64,000 nt of DNA from DASUPK01 sp963821705 (GCA_963821705.1 CAWGEV010000005.1:434001-498000); one strand, 5' to 3'. Shown: positions 1 to 8,550, counted from the stretch's first letter. A program made the numbers and translations. Notes: a model not told the origin generated them from the letters alone.

Positions 1-2
1 CA

Positions 3-44
3 CCGGCGGTCGGCTGGATCCGCCGCTTCGTCGCGGCCCACTAG
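3..44 (+). CDS. C-terminal end of an unidentified protein (5' truncated by window edge)
   Basis: The first bases read through an open frame ending in TAG at 42-44, giving a C-terminal peptide of 13 residues ending RRFVAAH. It converges with the next minus-strand gene, whose stop lies 3 bp away, which fits a real gene end. Too little is present to name a function, and the frame could be chance. Confidence 0.3.
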   Translation, partial: PAVGWIRRFVAAH

Positions 45-47
45 GCG

Positions 48-683
48 CTACTCGGACTCGTCGTAGAGGCTCTCCACGGCGAGCTGCTGGCCCTGCTCGC
101 TCCAGAGCTTGACCTCGAGGTAGAGCTCGTCCGGGAAGCCCTTGACGGCGTCCACCGCGATCAGGGTGAAGCGCTCGTCGGTGACCGGAGTCTGGTCCAC
201 GACCTCCGCCTCCAGCTCAGCCGTCGCGGCCTTGGCGTTGGGGAGCAGGGGGGTCCCCCAGACCAGGGTGACGTCCCCCTCGCGGCTGCCCTCCCCGCGC
301 CAGGAGCCGATCACCTCCTCGTTCAGGTCGATCATCCAGTCGGGGTTCTGGTCTGCGGTGACGTCGGTGAAGTCTGCGGTCGCCTGGAAGGACCCCGCCT
401 CGCCTTCGCCGGCCGCGGGCCGGACGAACGAGACGTAGCCGAAGTACTCGCTCGGCTCCTCCGCCCCCTCAACCGGCGCTACCGCGGGGACGTACACGCG
501 CCCGCCCCAGGCGCGCTCGGGGAACCAGATCACCTCGCCGGGGGGCCCGCCGGCCTCGCCGGCGTGCGGCTCGCAGGCCTTGGCGAACTCGTCGCGCAGC
601 CGCGCGCCCCAGCGGCCGTAGGGCAGGCCCTCGACGCTCGCGTCGGCGATGAAGCGCGGAATGGGGCGGCGAACCGGCGGCAC
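48..683 (-). CDS. Conserved hypothetical protein, soluble, 211 aa
   Basis: I do not recognise the family. The protein starts at GTG 683, has no signal peptide or membrane segment, is acidic, and has a Trp/Gly-rich middle (IWFPERAWGG near residue 52; GSWRGEGSREGDV near 126) that looks like a beta-rich fold. The last third (FTLIAVDAVKGFPDELYLEVKL) also reads as alternating strands. It lies 12 bp after the galT-like gene and is the last member of a same-strand run starting with the TlpA-like gene, so co-transcription is likely. No function can be assigned from sequence or neighbours. Confidence 0.72.
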   Translation of the reverse strand: MPPVRRPIPRFIADASVEGLPYGRWGARLRDEFAKACEPHAGEAGGPPGEVIWFPERAWGGRVYVPAVAPVEGAEEPSEYFGYVSFVRPAAGEGEAGSFQATADFTDVTADQNPDWMIDLNEEVIGSWRGEGSREGDVTLVWGTPLLPNAKAATAELEAEVVDQTPVTDERFTLIAVDAVKGFPDELYLEVKLWSEQGQQLAVESLYDESE

Positions 684-695
684 GGGCCGGGGACC

Positions 696-1790
696 CTACC
701 CGAGCGCCTCGCGCAGCTCCGCCGCCGCGCGCTCGGGGGGAAAGACATTGAGCTCGATGCCGGTCGACATCTCGAAGCCTGCGCGGATGCCGATGCGGGG
801 AGCGATGTCGAGGTGCCAGTGGAACGGCGCGGCTCCGCGCGGTGCGGTGATCGTCCAGGCGTTGAACTGCGGGATCCGGTCGAAGCGGGCCTCCAGCGCC
901 CGGAGCGCCGTCCGCAGCATGCCTACCCCGACCTCGCCGTCGTCCTCGAAGCTCGGCGCGGGCTCGCGCGGGACGATCCGAAGCTCGAACGGCGACCGGG
1001 ATGCCCACGGGCAGATCAACAGGGCGTCGTCATCGATCGCGACGAGGCGCTCGCGCCGGCGAACCTCCTCCGAAGCGATCGTCGCCAGCAGGGCGCCGCC
1101 CATCGTGTGCTCGTTGTAGGAGGCGAAGCGCTCTCGCTCCCTCGCGACCTGCGCGGGGACGAACCCCAGCGCGTAGAGCTGCGCGTGGCTGTGCTCCAGC
1201 GAGGCGCCGGCCTCCTTCCCCTCGTTCACGATCAGCTGCACATACGAGGCTCGCTCGGCGTGGTCCCTCATCCGCGTTCGCCAACCGGCGACCGCGGCGG
1301 ACAGCTCCGCGTCGTCGAGCTGGCCGAGCGAGGTGTGGTGCCGCGGCGAGTTGATGATCACCTCATGGAACCCGGTGGCGACGGTGGCCTTGAAGAGGTC
1401 GGGCTCCCGGCCACGCGACGTCGCCCGCAGAGGATCGGCCATCGCGGTGATCCCCTCGTCGGACCCGCTCCCCGCCCCCGAGACCGGGTCGCCCTCGTCG
1501 GTCTGGGCGAGCGCGGGGTAGAGGTTGGGAACCGCCCGCACCCGCCAGCCGGGCGTGTCCGGATCGCCGTCGCCGGGCCGGTCGGCCCAGACCTCCGGCG
1601 GCGTCCGCTCCTCTCGCCCCGCGCAGAATGGGCATGAATCAGGCGGCGGCTCCTCCTCCGCCGCGTCCGGGGCCGCCTTGGGGGTGCCGCCGAAGTCGAA
1701 GGGCCGGTCGGCCCGCGCCGGCGAGAGGATCGTCCGGAGTCCGGTGAGCTGGTCGAGCCGGATCTCGGGCTTCGGCTTCTGATCAGCCAT
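696..1790 (-). CDS. galT: Galactose-1-phosphate uridylyltransferase-like protein (HIT superfamily)
   Basis: This 364-aa protein has the GalT/HIT layout: a zinc-type CPFC pair at Cys53/Cys56, a FHEVIINSPRHH segment, and the nucleotidyl-transfer histidine motif as EHSHAQ with His200 and His202, where classical GalT has HPHxQ. An HWH motif (FHWHLDIAPR) lies near residue 320. By family, the enzyme exchanges UMP between UDP-glucose and galactose-1-phosphate through a uridylyl-histidine; divergent members can act on other nucleotidyl sugars. No galK or galE lies nearby, so the substrate is uncertain. The ATG at 1790 overlaps the end of the GNAT gene by 8 bp, indicating translational coupling. Longer readings upstream run through the acetyltransferase gene in another frame. 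Confidence 0.83.
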   Translation of the reverse strand: MADQKPKPEIRLDQLTGLRTILSPARADRPFDFGGTPKAAPDAAEEEPPPDSCPFCAGREERTPPEVWADRPGDGDPDTPGWRVRAVPNLYPALAQTDEGDPVSGAGSGSDEGITAMADPLRATSRGREPDLFKATVATGFHEVIINSPRHHTSLGQLDDAELSAAVAGWRTRMRDHAERASYVQLIVNEGKEAGASLEHSHAQLYALGFVPAQVARERERFASYNEHTMGGALLATIASEEVRRRERLVAIDDDALLICPWASRSPFELRIVPREPAPSFEDDGEVGVGMLRTALRALEARFDRIPQFNAWTITAPRGAAPFHWHLDIAPRIGIRAGFEMSTGIELNVFPPERAAAELREALG

Positions 1791-2238
1791 CGAGCGCCTT
1801 CCGCATCGCGACGTGCTCGATTTCAGCCTCGAGGAAGGTCCCGCCCTCCGGGACGTAGCTCTGGGAGGCGTAGAAGGGCTCCGCCCGCCGCTGCGCGTTG
1901 AGGACCATCTCGGCGGCGCCACGCCGCCGAGCCTCCCCCTCGGCCCCGGCGAGCAGACGGGCCCCGACGCCGTGCTCGCGCAGCCGCTTCTCGACCACCA
2001 TCCGCTCGAGCTTCCACTCGCCGCTCCCGAGATCCCGCAACCGACAGGTTGCGATGACTCCGGTGTCGTCGAGGCCCACGATTTGAAGCGACTCCTCGTC
2101 GAGCCCGTCGAGCTCGAGGTCACGCGAGACCCCCTGCTCGCCGCAGAACACCCTCACGCGGAGGTCCATCGCCGCCTCGACCTCGGCTGGGTCGCGGGCG
2201 GGGCGAACCGTGACGGTGAGGCGGCAGTCCGGGCTCAA
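1783..2238 (-). CDS. GNAT-family N-acetyltransferase
   Basis: A 151-aa single-domain GNAT protein. The acetyl-CoA binding motif A is visible as LERMVVEKRLREHGVGARLL (about residues 77-96), preceded by the usual beta strand and followed by the FYASQSYVPEG turn near the C-terminus. The N-terminal VRVFCGEQGVSRDLELDGLD resembles the ElaA-like branch. The acceptor is unknown. It ends 8 bp inside the galT-like gene and starts 37 bp after the true end of the slipin gene, so it sits in the same minus-strand operon. Confidence 0.85.
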   Translation of the reverse strand: MSPDCRLTVTVRPARDPAEVEAAMDLRVRVFCGEQGVSRDLELDGLDEESLQIVGLDDTGVIATCRLRDLGSGEWKLERMVVEKRLREHGVGARLLAGAEGEARRRGAAEMVLNAQRRAEPFYASQSYVPEGGTFLEAEIEHVAMRKALDG

Positions 2239-2275
2239 CGCCGGTCGGGGGCGGCGCCGGCCTGGGCGCCGCCGT

Positions 2276-3044
2276 TCAAGTCCCCGACCTCTTGGCTAGG
2301 TGCTGGAAGGCGTCGATGAACTCGATCGGCAGCGGGAAGACGATCGTGGTGTTCTGGTTGACGCCCATCTCGAGCAGGGTCTGCAGGTAGCGAAGCTGGA
2401 GGGTCGCCGGGTTCTTGGAGATGATGTCGGCCGCCTGCGGCCAGCTTCTCGGCGGCCTGGTACTCGCCCTCGGAGTTGATGATCTTGGCGCGCCGCTCCC
2501 TCTCGGCCTCTGCCTGGCGCGCCATCGCCCGCTGCATCTGCTCCGGGATCTCGACGTCCTTGATCTCGACGGTGCTGACCTTGACGCCCCAGGGCTCGGT
2601 CTGCTCGTCGATGATCTTCTGCAGGTCCTCGTTGAGGCGCTCACGCTCGGCCAGCAGCTGGTCGAGGTCGGCCTTGCCGAGCACGGAGCGGAGGGTGGTC
2701 TGCGCGATCTGCGAGGTGGCGAGCAGGAAGTTCTCGACCTCGACGATCGCCTTGTTCGGGTCGATCACCCGGAAGTAGGCCACCGCGTTGACGCGAGCCG
2801 GCACGTTGTCGCGAGTGATCACCTCCTGCGGCGGGATATTGAGAGTCACCGTCCGCAGGTCGACCCGGACCATCCGGTCGATCAGCGGAATCAGCAGGAT
2901 CAGGCCGGGCCCCTTCTGGGCGATCAGCCGGCCGAGCCGGAAGATCACACCGCGCTCGTACTCCCGAAGCACCCGGACCGACGCGCCGATGAAGATCAGC
3001 ACGAAGAAGACGATCACCACCAGGACGCCTATCGCTATCGCCAT
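2276..3044 (-). pseudogene. Slipin/stomatin (SPFH band-7 protein), interrupted by a one-base insertion
   Basis: The N-terminal frame encodes one membrane helix (residues 2-22), the SPFH domain (VLREYERGVIFRLGRL, then VITRDNVPARVNAVAYFRV) and the Ala/Glu-rich coiled coil to EYQAAEKLA. The frame then breaks. The expected continuation AADIISKNPATLQLRYLQTL and the C-terminus ending LAKRSGT occur in another frame that stops at 2276. Removing one base near 2438 restores AEKLAQAADIIS and a 255-aa protein of normal slipin length. Without repair, translation runs into the GNAT gene. Slipins scaffold membrane microdomains with NfeD partners, and nfeD lies 5 bp upstream. Either a recent mutation or a sequence error; the intact tail favours error or very recent loss. 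Confidence 0.85.
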
Positions 3045-3049
3045 GGCCC

Positions 3050-3514
3050 TCAGGCCCCTTTCTTGACGCTTGCCGGGTTCGGATCGGAGACGGGCTCGAC
3101 TTCCAGTGTCAGGCCGTCCACCGACCTGACCCGCACTCTATTGCCTGGGTCGATCGTGCCCCCGGCGGCGTGGGCCCGCCACAGGGCGCCGTCGATGAAC
3201 ACCTGGCCGTCCGGATCGAGCGGCTCCCGGACCTCGCCCACCTCGCCGACGAGCTGCTCCCAGCCGGTTCTCACGGGCTGATCGCGTTGGGCGGCGATTG
3301 CCTTGCGGCTCGCGAAGACGATGAAGGCGGCGAGGATCACGCCGGCGATCACGATCGCGGCGACCGGCAGGTCGTGGCCGGCGTCACGCCAGGCGAAGCC
3401 GGCCGCGACCAGCGCCGCCACGCCCAGCAGCCCCAGAACCATGGTCGGCGCGTGCGCCTCCGCGATGAAGAGGAGGAGAGCCACGACCAGCAGTGCGATG
3501 GCGAGCTCGGTCAT
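3050..3514 (-). CDS. NfeD-like membrane protein
   Basis: A 154-aa short-form NfeD. Three hydrophobic segments lie at about residues 3-18, 24-40 and 49-67, followed by a cytosolic OB-fold-like C-terminal domain (VGEVGEVREPLDPDGQVFID, then NRVRVRSVDGLTLEVEP). By family these proteins pair with slipin/SPFH scaffolds to organise membrane domains. The gene is immediately upstream of the slipin gene in the same transcript, the standard nfeD-slipin pairing. There is no protease domain, so it is not the long clpP-like NfeD class. Confidence 0.87.
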   Translation of the reverse strand: MTELAIALLVVALLLFIAEAHAPTMVLGLLGVAALVAAGFAWRDAGHDLPVAAIVIAGVILAAFIVFASRKAIAAQRDQPVRTGWEQLVGEVGEVREPLDPDGQVFIDGALWRAHAAGGTIDPGNRVRVRSVDGLTLEVEPVSDPNPASVKKGA

Positions 3515-3523
3515 GGCTTCAGG

Positions 3524-4105
3524 CTACTGCGCGTACCTGTTCACGTCCGCGACCAGCTGCTGCTCGTTCGCGTAGACGCCGGGGTGCGTGAACACCTGCT
3601 TGCCGGTCCGGTCATAGAAGGCGGTCGCCGGGAACGCCTGCGGCGGGCCGCCGAGATCCTGTGCGATGTCGAGATTCGGGTCCGAGTAGGACGGATACGG
3701 AAGCGGAAGCTCGCTGAGGAACTGCTTGGCGGAGCCGTCCGAATCGTTCGAGTTGACGCCGAGGAAGGCGATCTGGCCGCCCCGCTTCTGGGCGAGGGAC
3801 TGAAACCACGGAAACTCGAAGCGGCAGGGGCCGCACCAGGAGGCCCACTTGTTGACGACCACCGGCGTTCCCTTGAGGGCCGCAAGCCGCGCGTCGAAGG
3901 CGTCCTTGCCGCCGCTCAGCAGCTGATTCGCCTGGCTGCGGATTGCGGCGAGCTGGGGCGGCGCGCCGGTCAGGGGCTGGGTCGCCTGGTGGAGCGTCAG
4001 GCGCGAGTCCGGGTTCCCATTGTTCGCAGCGCCGCAGCCGGCGATGGCGATTGCCGCGGCGAGCGCGCCGGCGCCGAGGGCGATTCTGGCGATCGATCTG
4101 GTCAT
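3524..4105 (-). CDS. TlpA/ResA-like thioredoxin-fold lipoprotein
   Basis: From ATG 4105 the protein is 193 aa with a lipoprotein signal peptide (AIAIAGCG, predicted lipidated Cys24). The thioredoxin-like domain carries the redox motif WCGPC (Cys91/Cys94) and the cis-Pro region FPATAFYDRTGKQV. It should act on the outer face of the membrane, reducing or shuffling disulfides as in cytochrome c maturation or extracytoplasmic stress. A GTG at 4123 in the same frame would add six residues; neither start has a strong ribosome site. It heads the minus-strand run leading to nfeD (9-bp gap). The ccm operon lies about 9 kb away, so a role in haem delivery is possible but inferred only. Confidence 0.85.
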   Translation of the reverse strand: MTRSIARIALGAGALAAAIAIAGCGAANNGNPDSRLTLHQATQPLTGAPPQLAAIRSQANQLLSGGKDAFDARLAALKGTPVVVNKWASWCGPCRFEFPWFQSLAQKRGGQIAFLGVNSNDSDGSAKQFLSELPLPYPSYSDPNLDIAQDLGGPPQAFPATAFYDRTGKQVFTHPGVYANEQQLVADVNRYAQ

Positions 4106-4249
4106 GGATTTGGAAATCACGTTCAGGGAATACGAGTCCGGGATCAAGAGTGCTTTAATTCGTAGCGGTCCATCCAAGTTCCTGGACCCAGGGAGAGCCC
4201 GGAGCGGAGAGCCGTATCTCGGGTGTCCCCCTTGATCAGGCCAAATGCG

Positions 4250-4275
4250 CCCCGCCATCCTTTCGATTGGCGGGG
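4250..4275 (+). promoter_or_regulatory. Leader hairpin upstream of the DEAH helicase gene
   Basis: An 8-bp perfect inverted repeat, CCCCGCCA (4250-4257) and TGGCGGGG (4268-4275) with a 10-nt loop, ends in GGGGAG, the only purine-rich segment upstream of the helicase ATG at 4299. It could form a stem in the 5' leader that covers part of the ribosome site. The role is inferred. Confidence 0.3.
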
Positions 4276-4298
4276 AGCGGCGGATCAAAGAGCCTCAG

Positions 4299-6899
4299 AT
4301 GGCTGAACAGACCAAGGCAGCCGCCAAAGCGGCGAAGGCGCCTACGAGCGCCGACATCGAACGTGCTCGCGAGTTCGCGCGCGAGCCCTTCCTGCTGGAA
4401 GGCGAGAAGCCCAAGGACCTCGCGCCCGGCACCCCCCGCCGGCGCGCACTCGACGCTGCCCTGGCGGAGATCGCCGAGGGCCGCGAGGCCCCCTCGATCG
4501 AATGGCGCCGCGACTTCTCCCTCCTGGTCGGCCTCGAGCGCGTGCTCTCGGAGGAGGAGCCGCATCTCGCCGACGGCGCCGAGCTCTCGGCCCACCAGGT
4601 CGACGCCCTCTCGGGCACCCTCGCGGCGCTGATCGCCGACGTGCAGGAGCGTCTCAACGGCCACCCCTGGACGGGCAATGGCAACGTCGGCGCTCCCGCC
4701 GCCGCCAAGGGCGACGCCTCCGGGAACGGGGCCGGCGCCGAGGAGGCGGAGGACCTGGACGAGGAGGAAGAGGAGGCCACCGAGGAGGAGGAGGCCGAGG
4801 ACTGGGACGAGGAGGACCTCGCGGACGTCGTCGAGGAGGCCCCGGACGACCCCGGTGCCAGCCGCCGCTTCTGGTTCGAGCATGCCACCGGCGCCGGCAA
4901 GACCGTCGCCGCGGTCGGCTTCATCGAGGCCTCCCGCACCGGCGGCATCCTGATCCTCACCCACCGGCGCAACCTGGTCGACCAGTTCATCGGCGAGATC
5001 TCCGACCGCGGCTACGCGGACCGGCTCTCGCCGCCGCTGCTCGACGGCGCCGACCACCCGTACGGCCCGGTCACGGTCGAGACCTACCAGTGGTTCGTCC
5101 GCAACGCCGGCCGGGTCTCCGACGCCTACTCGATCGTGATCTGCGACGAGGCCCACACTGCGCTCGGCGAGAAGACGAGCGGCTGCATCCGCGCCTGGAC
5201 CGGTCCCGTCTTCATCGGCATGACCGCGACCGGCGCCCTGATCGCCCGTCACGTCGCCGACCTCTTCCCGACCCAGACCTCGCGCTTCGACCTCGCGCAG
5301 GCCGCCCGCCGCGGCGTGATCGCGCCGCTGCGCTGCGTCCGGATCCCGCCGGGGCCGGGTGTTCGCACCATCGCGAAGGTCCCCCTGCGCAAGGGCGAGG
5401 TGGACCAGGACTTCGACCAGGAGGAGCTGGCAAAGCTCCTCGACCAGACCCCCTTCAACGTGGCGATTGCGGACCTCTACCGTTCGCGCTTCCGCCGCGT
5501 GCCGGGCGTCGTCTACACGGCCGGCGTGAAGCATGCGAACAACGTCGCCAAGGCCTTCCAGGACGTCGGGATCAACGCCCGCGCCGTCTCCGGCGAGACC
5601 CCGAAGCGCGAGCTGGCCGAGATCCTGGCCGGCTTCGAGCGAGGCGACGTCGACGTGCTCTGCAACGCGATGCTTCTGGCGGAGGGGTGGAACTCGCCCC
5701 GCGCGACGATCTGCATGCACCTCGCGCCGACGGCCTCGCGCCGCGTCTACCAGCAGCGCGTCGGCCGAGTCACCCGCCGGAACCCGGGCAAGGAGTCTGG
5801 CCTGGTGATCGACTTCGTCCACCCGGCCACGACCCACGACGAGACGATCGTCACCCTTCACAGCCTGCTCGACCGCGACGTCTACCGCGGCGGCGCGATC
5901 GTGGTCGGCCCGGTGCGCCGCGGCCGCGGCCGCCGGGTCCGTGTCGAGAAGCGCGTCGTCCCGGTCTCCGATGACTCGAACCGCCGTCTGCGGGTGCTCG
6001 AGCGCGAGCTCTGGCGGATCGCGGTCGAGAACCTGAATCACTCCGAGCAGCACGTCTGGGCCGCCCTCGCGGGCGCGCGGGTCAACCCGTCCGGCTGGCG
6101 GCGCGCCAAGGCGATGCTCCAGCACGACCAGACCCGCGAGCTTCGGCGCCGCTTCCTGCTCACTTGCGTGCAGCGGAACCGCAACCAGCAGCTGCGGATC
6201 AAGGCGCTCGCCGAGATCGCCGCCCTCCGCGACGCCGACGCCTTCGACGATGCGATCGACACCATCGGGACCTGGTCCCGGGACGACCGGCGCGCCGGCA
6301 CCAAGGTCCTGCTCGAGGCGCTCGCCGAGCGCCGGATCGGACGCCGAGACCAGGCCCAGGCCTGGGTCTGGCGCCTCGCCGACTACACGCGCGACCTGCA
6401 CGAGGAGTACGCGGTGCAGCGCTGGCCCGAGACCAAGCGCCTGCTCGGCCTGCTGGTCAACTCATCGGGTCGCGCCCACGGGCGAAACGCCCGCCGCCTT
6501 GTTCACGCCGCCAGGAACCAGGACCGCCGCCTCGCCGCGGCCCTCCTCGCCGCCGGCGTTGCCCACACGCCCGAGGGCGAGGAGGTCCTGCGCGGGGCGA
6601 AGATGCGCGCCGCCCGGAAGCCATCCGCCGTCGCCCGCGAGCTGCTTCGCAACTTCCCGAAGTCGGGCGGGCGCCGTCGCCGTCGCAAGCGCAAGGGCGG
6701 CTCGCAGGACGGCGGCTCCGTCGAGAAGAACGGCAAGGCCGCGGAGGCGAAGGCCGACCGCGACGACGACGAGGAGCTTGATATCGAGGAGCTCGAGGTC
6801 GAGACGAGCGAGAACGGCTCGGCGCCCGAGATCGACGAGGCGGACGAGACCGATGACGCGGACGAGATCGAGGCGGCCGAGGCCGCGGACGAGTCCTAG
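4299..6899 (+). CDS. SF2 DEAH-box helicase with acidic insertion and helical C-terminal extension
   Basis: An 866-aa protein from ATG 4299. Superfamily 2 motifs are clear: Walker A ATGAGKT (196-202), CDEAHT (282-287), GMTATG (307-312) and motif VI YQQRVGRVTRRNP near 484-496. The segment AELSAHQVDALSGTLAALI looks like the helix before motif I, but about 75 residues separate it from Walker A, including a tract of Asp/Glu at roughly 147-185. After the helicase lobes come about 200 residues of repeated helices (HEAT-like), a basic patch GGRRRRRKRKGG, then a second acidic tail. It probably unwinds or translocates on nucleic acid; the substrate is unknown. It is monocistronic and flanked by opposite-strand genes. 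A start at 4245 would be in frame but lies in the leader hairpin. Confidence 0.85.
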   Translation: MAEQTKAAAKAAKAPTSADIERAREFAREPFLLEGEKPKDLAPGTPRRRALDAALAEIAEGREAPSIEWRRDFSLLVGLERVLSEEEPHLADGAELSAHQVDALSGTLAALIADVQERLNGHPWTGNGNVGAPAAAKGDASGNGAGAEEAEDLDEEEEEATEEEEAEDWDEEDLADVVEEAPDDPGASRRFWFEHATGAGKTVAAVGFIEASRTGGILILTHRRNLVDQFIGEISDRGYADRLSPPLLDGADHPYGPVTVETYQWFVRNAGRVSDAYSIVICDEAHTALGEKTSGCIRAWTGPVFIGMTATGALIARHVADLFPTQTSRFDLAQAARRGVIAPLRCVRIPPGPGVRTIAKVPLRKGEVDQDFDQEELAKLLDQTPFNVAIADLYRSRFRRVPGVVYTAGVKHANNVAKAFQDVGINARAVSGETPKRELAEILAGFERGDVDVLCNAMLLAEGWNSPRATICMHLAPTASRRVYQQRVGRVTRRNPGKESGLVIDFVHPATTHDETIVTLHSLLDRDVYRGGAIVVGPVRRGRGRRVRVEKRVVPVSDDSNRRLRVLERELWRIAVENLNHSEQHVWAALAGARVNPSGWRRAKAMLQHDQTRELRRRFLLTCVQRNRNQQLRIKALAEIAALRDADAFDDAIDTIGTWSRDDRRAGTKVLLEALAERRIGRRDQAQAWVWRLADYTRDLHEEYAVQRWPETKRLLGLLVNSSGRAHGRNARRLVHAARNQDRRLAAALLAAGVAHTPEGEEVLRGAKMRAARKPSAVARELLRNFPKSGGRRRRRKRKGGSQDGGSVEKNGKAAEAKADRDDDEELDIEELEVETSENGSAPEIDEADETDDADEIEAAEAADES

Positions 6900-6975
6900 T
6901 CGGCGGCAGGCGCGTGTTCCGCAAATACGCCCGCGACATCCTTCAGAACCTGGAGGAGCTTTCCGGGGCGTCGAG

Positions 6976-7713
6976 CTAGCGCTTAACGGCCAGGTGGACC
7001 TCGCCCGCGCCGAGCGCAACCCGCTCGCCGTCCGGCTTCTCCACCACCAGGTGGCCGCGCTCGTCGATCTCCTGGGCGACGCCCTCGCCTCCGTCCCATG
7101 AGATCCGCCTCCCGCAGAGGGCGTCCCGGGCCCGGTAGGCGTCGAGGACCTCGTCATCGGCAGCCTCCGCCCAGCGAGTGAGTGCCTCGTCGAGCGCGGG
7201 ACGGGCTCGCCGCAGGCTGGGCGCGCCGGCGGCAGGGAGCCCGCCCTCGGCCTCGGTCGGCAGCAGGGAGACCGCGGTGTCCCGCAGCTCGGGCGGGAAC
7301 TCGTCGTCGCGAATCGCCACGTTGAGGCCCACGCCGATCACGGCCCAGCCCTCGTCCGGCCGGGCCTCGACCAGGACGCCGGCGACCTTGCGCTCGTCGA
7401 TCCAGACGTCGTTCGGCCACTTCACCTGGCAGCGGACCGGCGCGATCCCCTCCGCCGCCTCGCAGACGGCGAGCGGTACCGCCAGAGGCAGGAGCGGCGA
7501 CTGCTCGGCCTCGAACGGCCGGAGCACGGCCGAGTAGAGCAGGCAGGATCCGGGCGGCGCGAACCAGGAGGTCCCCCGTCGCCCGCGGCCGGCCGTCTGT
7601 TCCGTCGCGGTCACGATGAGCCCGCCCGGCGCCCCGGACATCGCGAGCTCCTTGGCGCGCTCGTTGGTCGAGTCCGTGACCCGGAAGTGCCGGTGCGGGC
7701 CGCCGAGCTCCAC
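6976..7713 (-). CDS. birA: Biotin--[acetyl-CoA-carboxylase] ligase (no DNA-binding domain)
   Basis: A 245-aa class I biotin protein ligase. It shows the biotinyl-AMP loop GRGRRG (residues 42-47), the catalytic lysine motif KWPNDVW (Lys98), KVAGVLVEA and the glycine-rich GVGLNV. The C-terminal SH3-like domain ends in GEVHLAVKR. It activates biotin to biotinyl-5'-AMP and attaches it to carboxylase biotin carrier domains. There is no N-terminal helix-turn-helix, so it does not repress the biotin operon. The GTG start at 7713 lies 2 bp after the stop of the SAM-hydrolysing gene, which sets the start and implies coupling. Confidence 0.92.
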   Translation of the reverse strand: MELGGPHRHFRVTDSTNERAKELAMSGAPGGLIVTATEQTAGRGRRGTSWFAPPGSCLLYSAVLRPFEAEQSPLLPLAVPLAVCEAAEGIAPVRCQVKWPNDVWIDERKVAGVLVEARPDEGWAVIGVGLNVAIRDDEFPPELRDTAVSLLPTEAEGGLPAAGAPSLRRARPALDEALTRWAEAADDEVLDAYRARDALCGRRISWDGGEGVAQEIDERGHLVVEKPDGERVALGAGEVHLAVKR

Positions 7714-7715
7714 CG

Positions 7716-8531
7716 CTACTTCAGCGGCCGCAGCGTGACCTCGCTGTCGGGCCGGATGTCCATCAGGCCGGCGGCGCTGCCGGCGCTCACGGCCAGCGCC
7801 AGGGCTCCAGAGGAGTCCTCGAAGAGGAGGATGTCGGCCGGCCCGACGTCCGCGAAGGTCCTCGCCCAGACCGCTTCGAAGCGGCCGTCGGGTGCCCGAA
7901 CCTCCAGATCGTCCCCGGGCTTGATCGGCCCGTCCGCGAGCACCGCTGCGTCGACGTTGAGGGTGACGTTCCCGTAGCCGTCCGTGTGGATGGCGTGGGC
8001 GACGACCTCGTCCTCGCCGATCCGCGGCTCCGGCAGATCGAGAGCGGTCAGCGAGCTCGGATCGATCGCCTCGCCCGCCTCGTCCAGACGGGCGCCCAGT
8101 GACAGGTGGGCCGCGACGGGCGCGAACAGGTCGCGGCCGTGGAAGGTCGCCGAGATCGGCTCCAGCCGGAAGGGCGAGTGCGAGAGCTCGACCGCCTCGA
8201 GGGGCCCGCCGAGCCGGTCGAGCGCCCGGGAGAGCAGTCCGTTGTCCGGGCCGACCAGGAAACGTCCCTCGGCCGCCGCGACCGCGATCGCCCGGCGCGC
8301 CGACCCCACCCCGGGGTCGACGACGGCGAGGTGGACGCCCGGCGGGCACGACGGCAGGGCGTTGGCGAGAGCGATCGCTCCCTGCCTGACGTCCTGGCGC
8401 GCGATCCCGTGGGTGAGGTCGATCAGCGGGGCGCCGGGGGCGATCTGTGAGATCACCGCCCGGCAGACACCCGCAAATTCGTCCTCGTACCCGTAGTCGG
8501 AGAGGAAGGTGATCGGCCGTGGGGTCGCCAC
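7716..8531 (-). CDS. SAM hydroxide adenosyltransferase (DUF62 / SAM hydrolase family)
   Basis: A 271-aa member of the DUF62 family that also includes fluorinase and chlorinase. Visible family motifs are ITFLSDYG at the N-terminus, VVDPGVGS, VGPDNGLL, and the TFHGRDLFAPVAAHL segment. The C-terminal beta-barrel contains TDGYGNVTLN. The usual reaction is hydrolysis of S-adenosylmethionine to adenosine and methionine with water as nucleophile. The halogenase-specific insertion loop cannot be judged with confidence by eye, but nothing nearby suggests organohalogen synthesis. It precedes birA by 2 bp in the same transcript. Confidence 0.88.
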   Translation of the reverse strand: MATPRPITFLSDYGYEDEFAGVCRAVISQIAPGAPLIDLTHGIARQDVRQGAIALANALPSCPPGVHLAVVDPGVGSARRAIAVAAAEGRFLVGPDNGLLSRALDRLGGPLEAVELSHSPFRLEPISATFHGRDLFAPVAAHLSLGARLDEAGEAIDPSSLTALDLPEPRIGEDEVVAHAIHTDGYGNVTLNVDAAVLADGPIKPGDDLEVRAPDGRFEAVWARTFADVGPADILLFEDSSGALALAVSAGSAAGLMDIRPDSEVTLRPLK

Positions 8532-8550
8532 GACCGAATCCTATGTCTAG

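Noticed and set aside
4106..4298. tRNA or small RNA in the TlpA-helicase intergenic region
   Set aside because: No cloverleaf, TTCGA loop or CCA end; only a short leader hairpin could be supported.
4236..6401. A 721-codon open frame antisense to the DEAH helicase
   Set aside because: It is a typical GC-rich shadow: low-complexity Val/Gly/Arg/Asp composition, no domain motifs, and the sense strand has full helicase motifs.
6914..6979. A 21-codon GTG frame (VFRKYARDILQNLEELSGASS) just after the helicase stop
   Set aside because: It overlaps the end of birA, has no ribosome site, and is too short to support without conservation data.
7716..8531. Fluorinase/chlorinase identity for the DUF62 gene
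   Set aside because: No organohalogen genes nearby and no clear halide loop; the hydroxide-using branch is far commoner.
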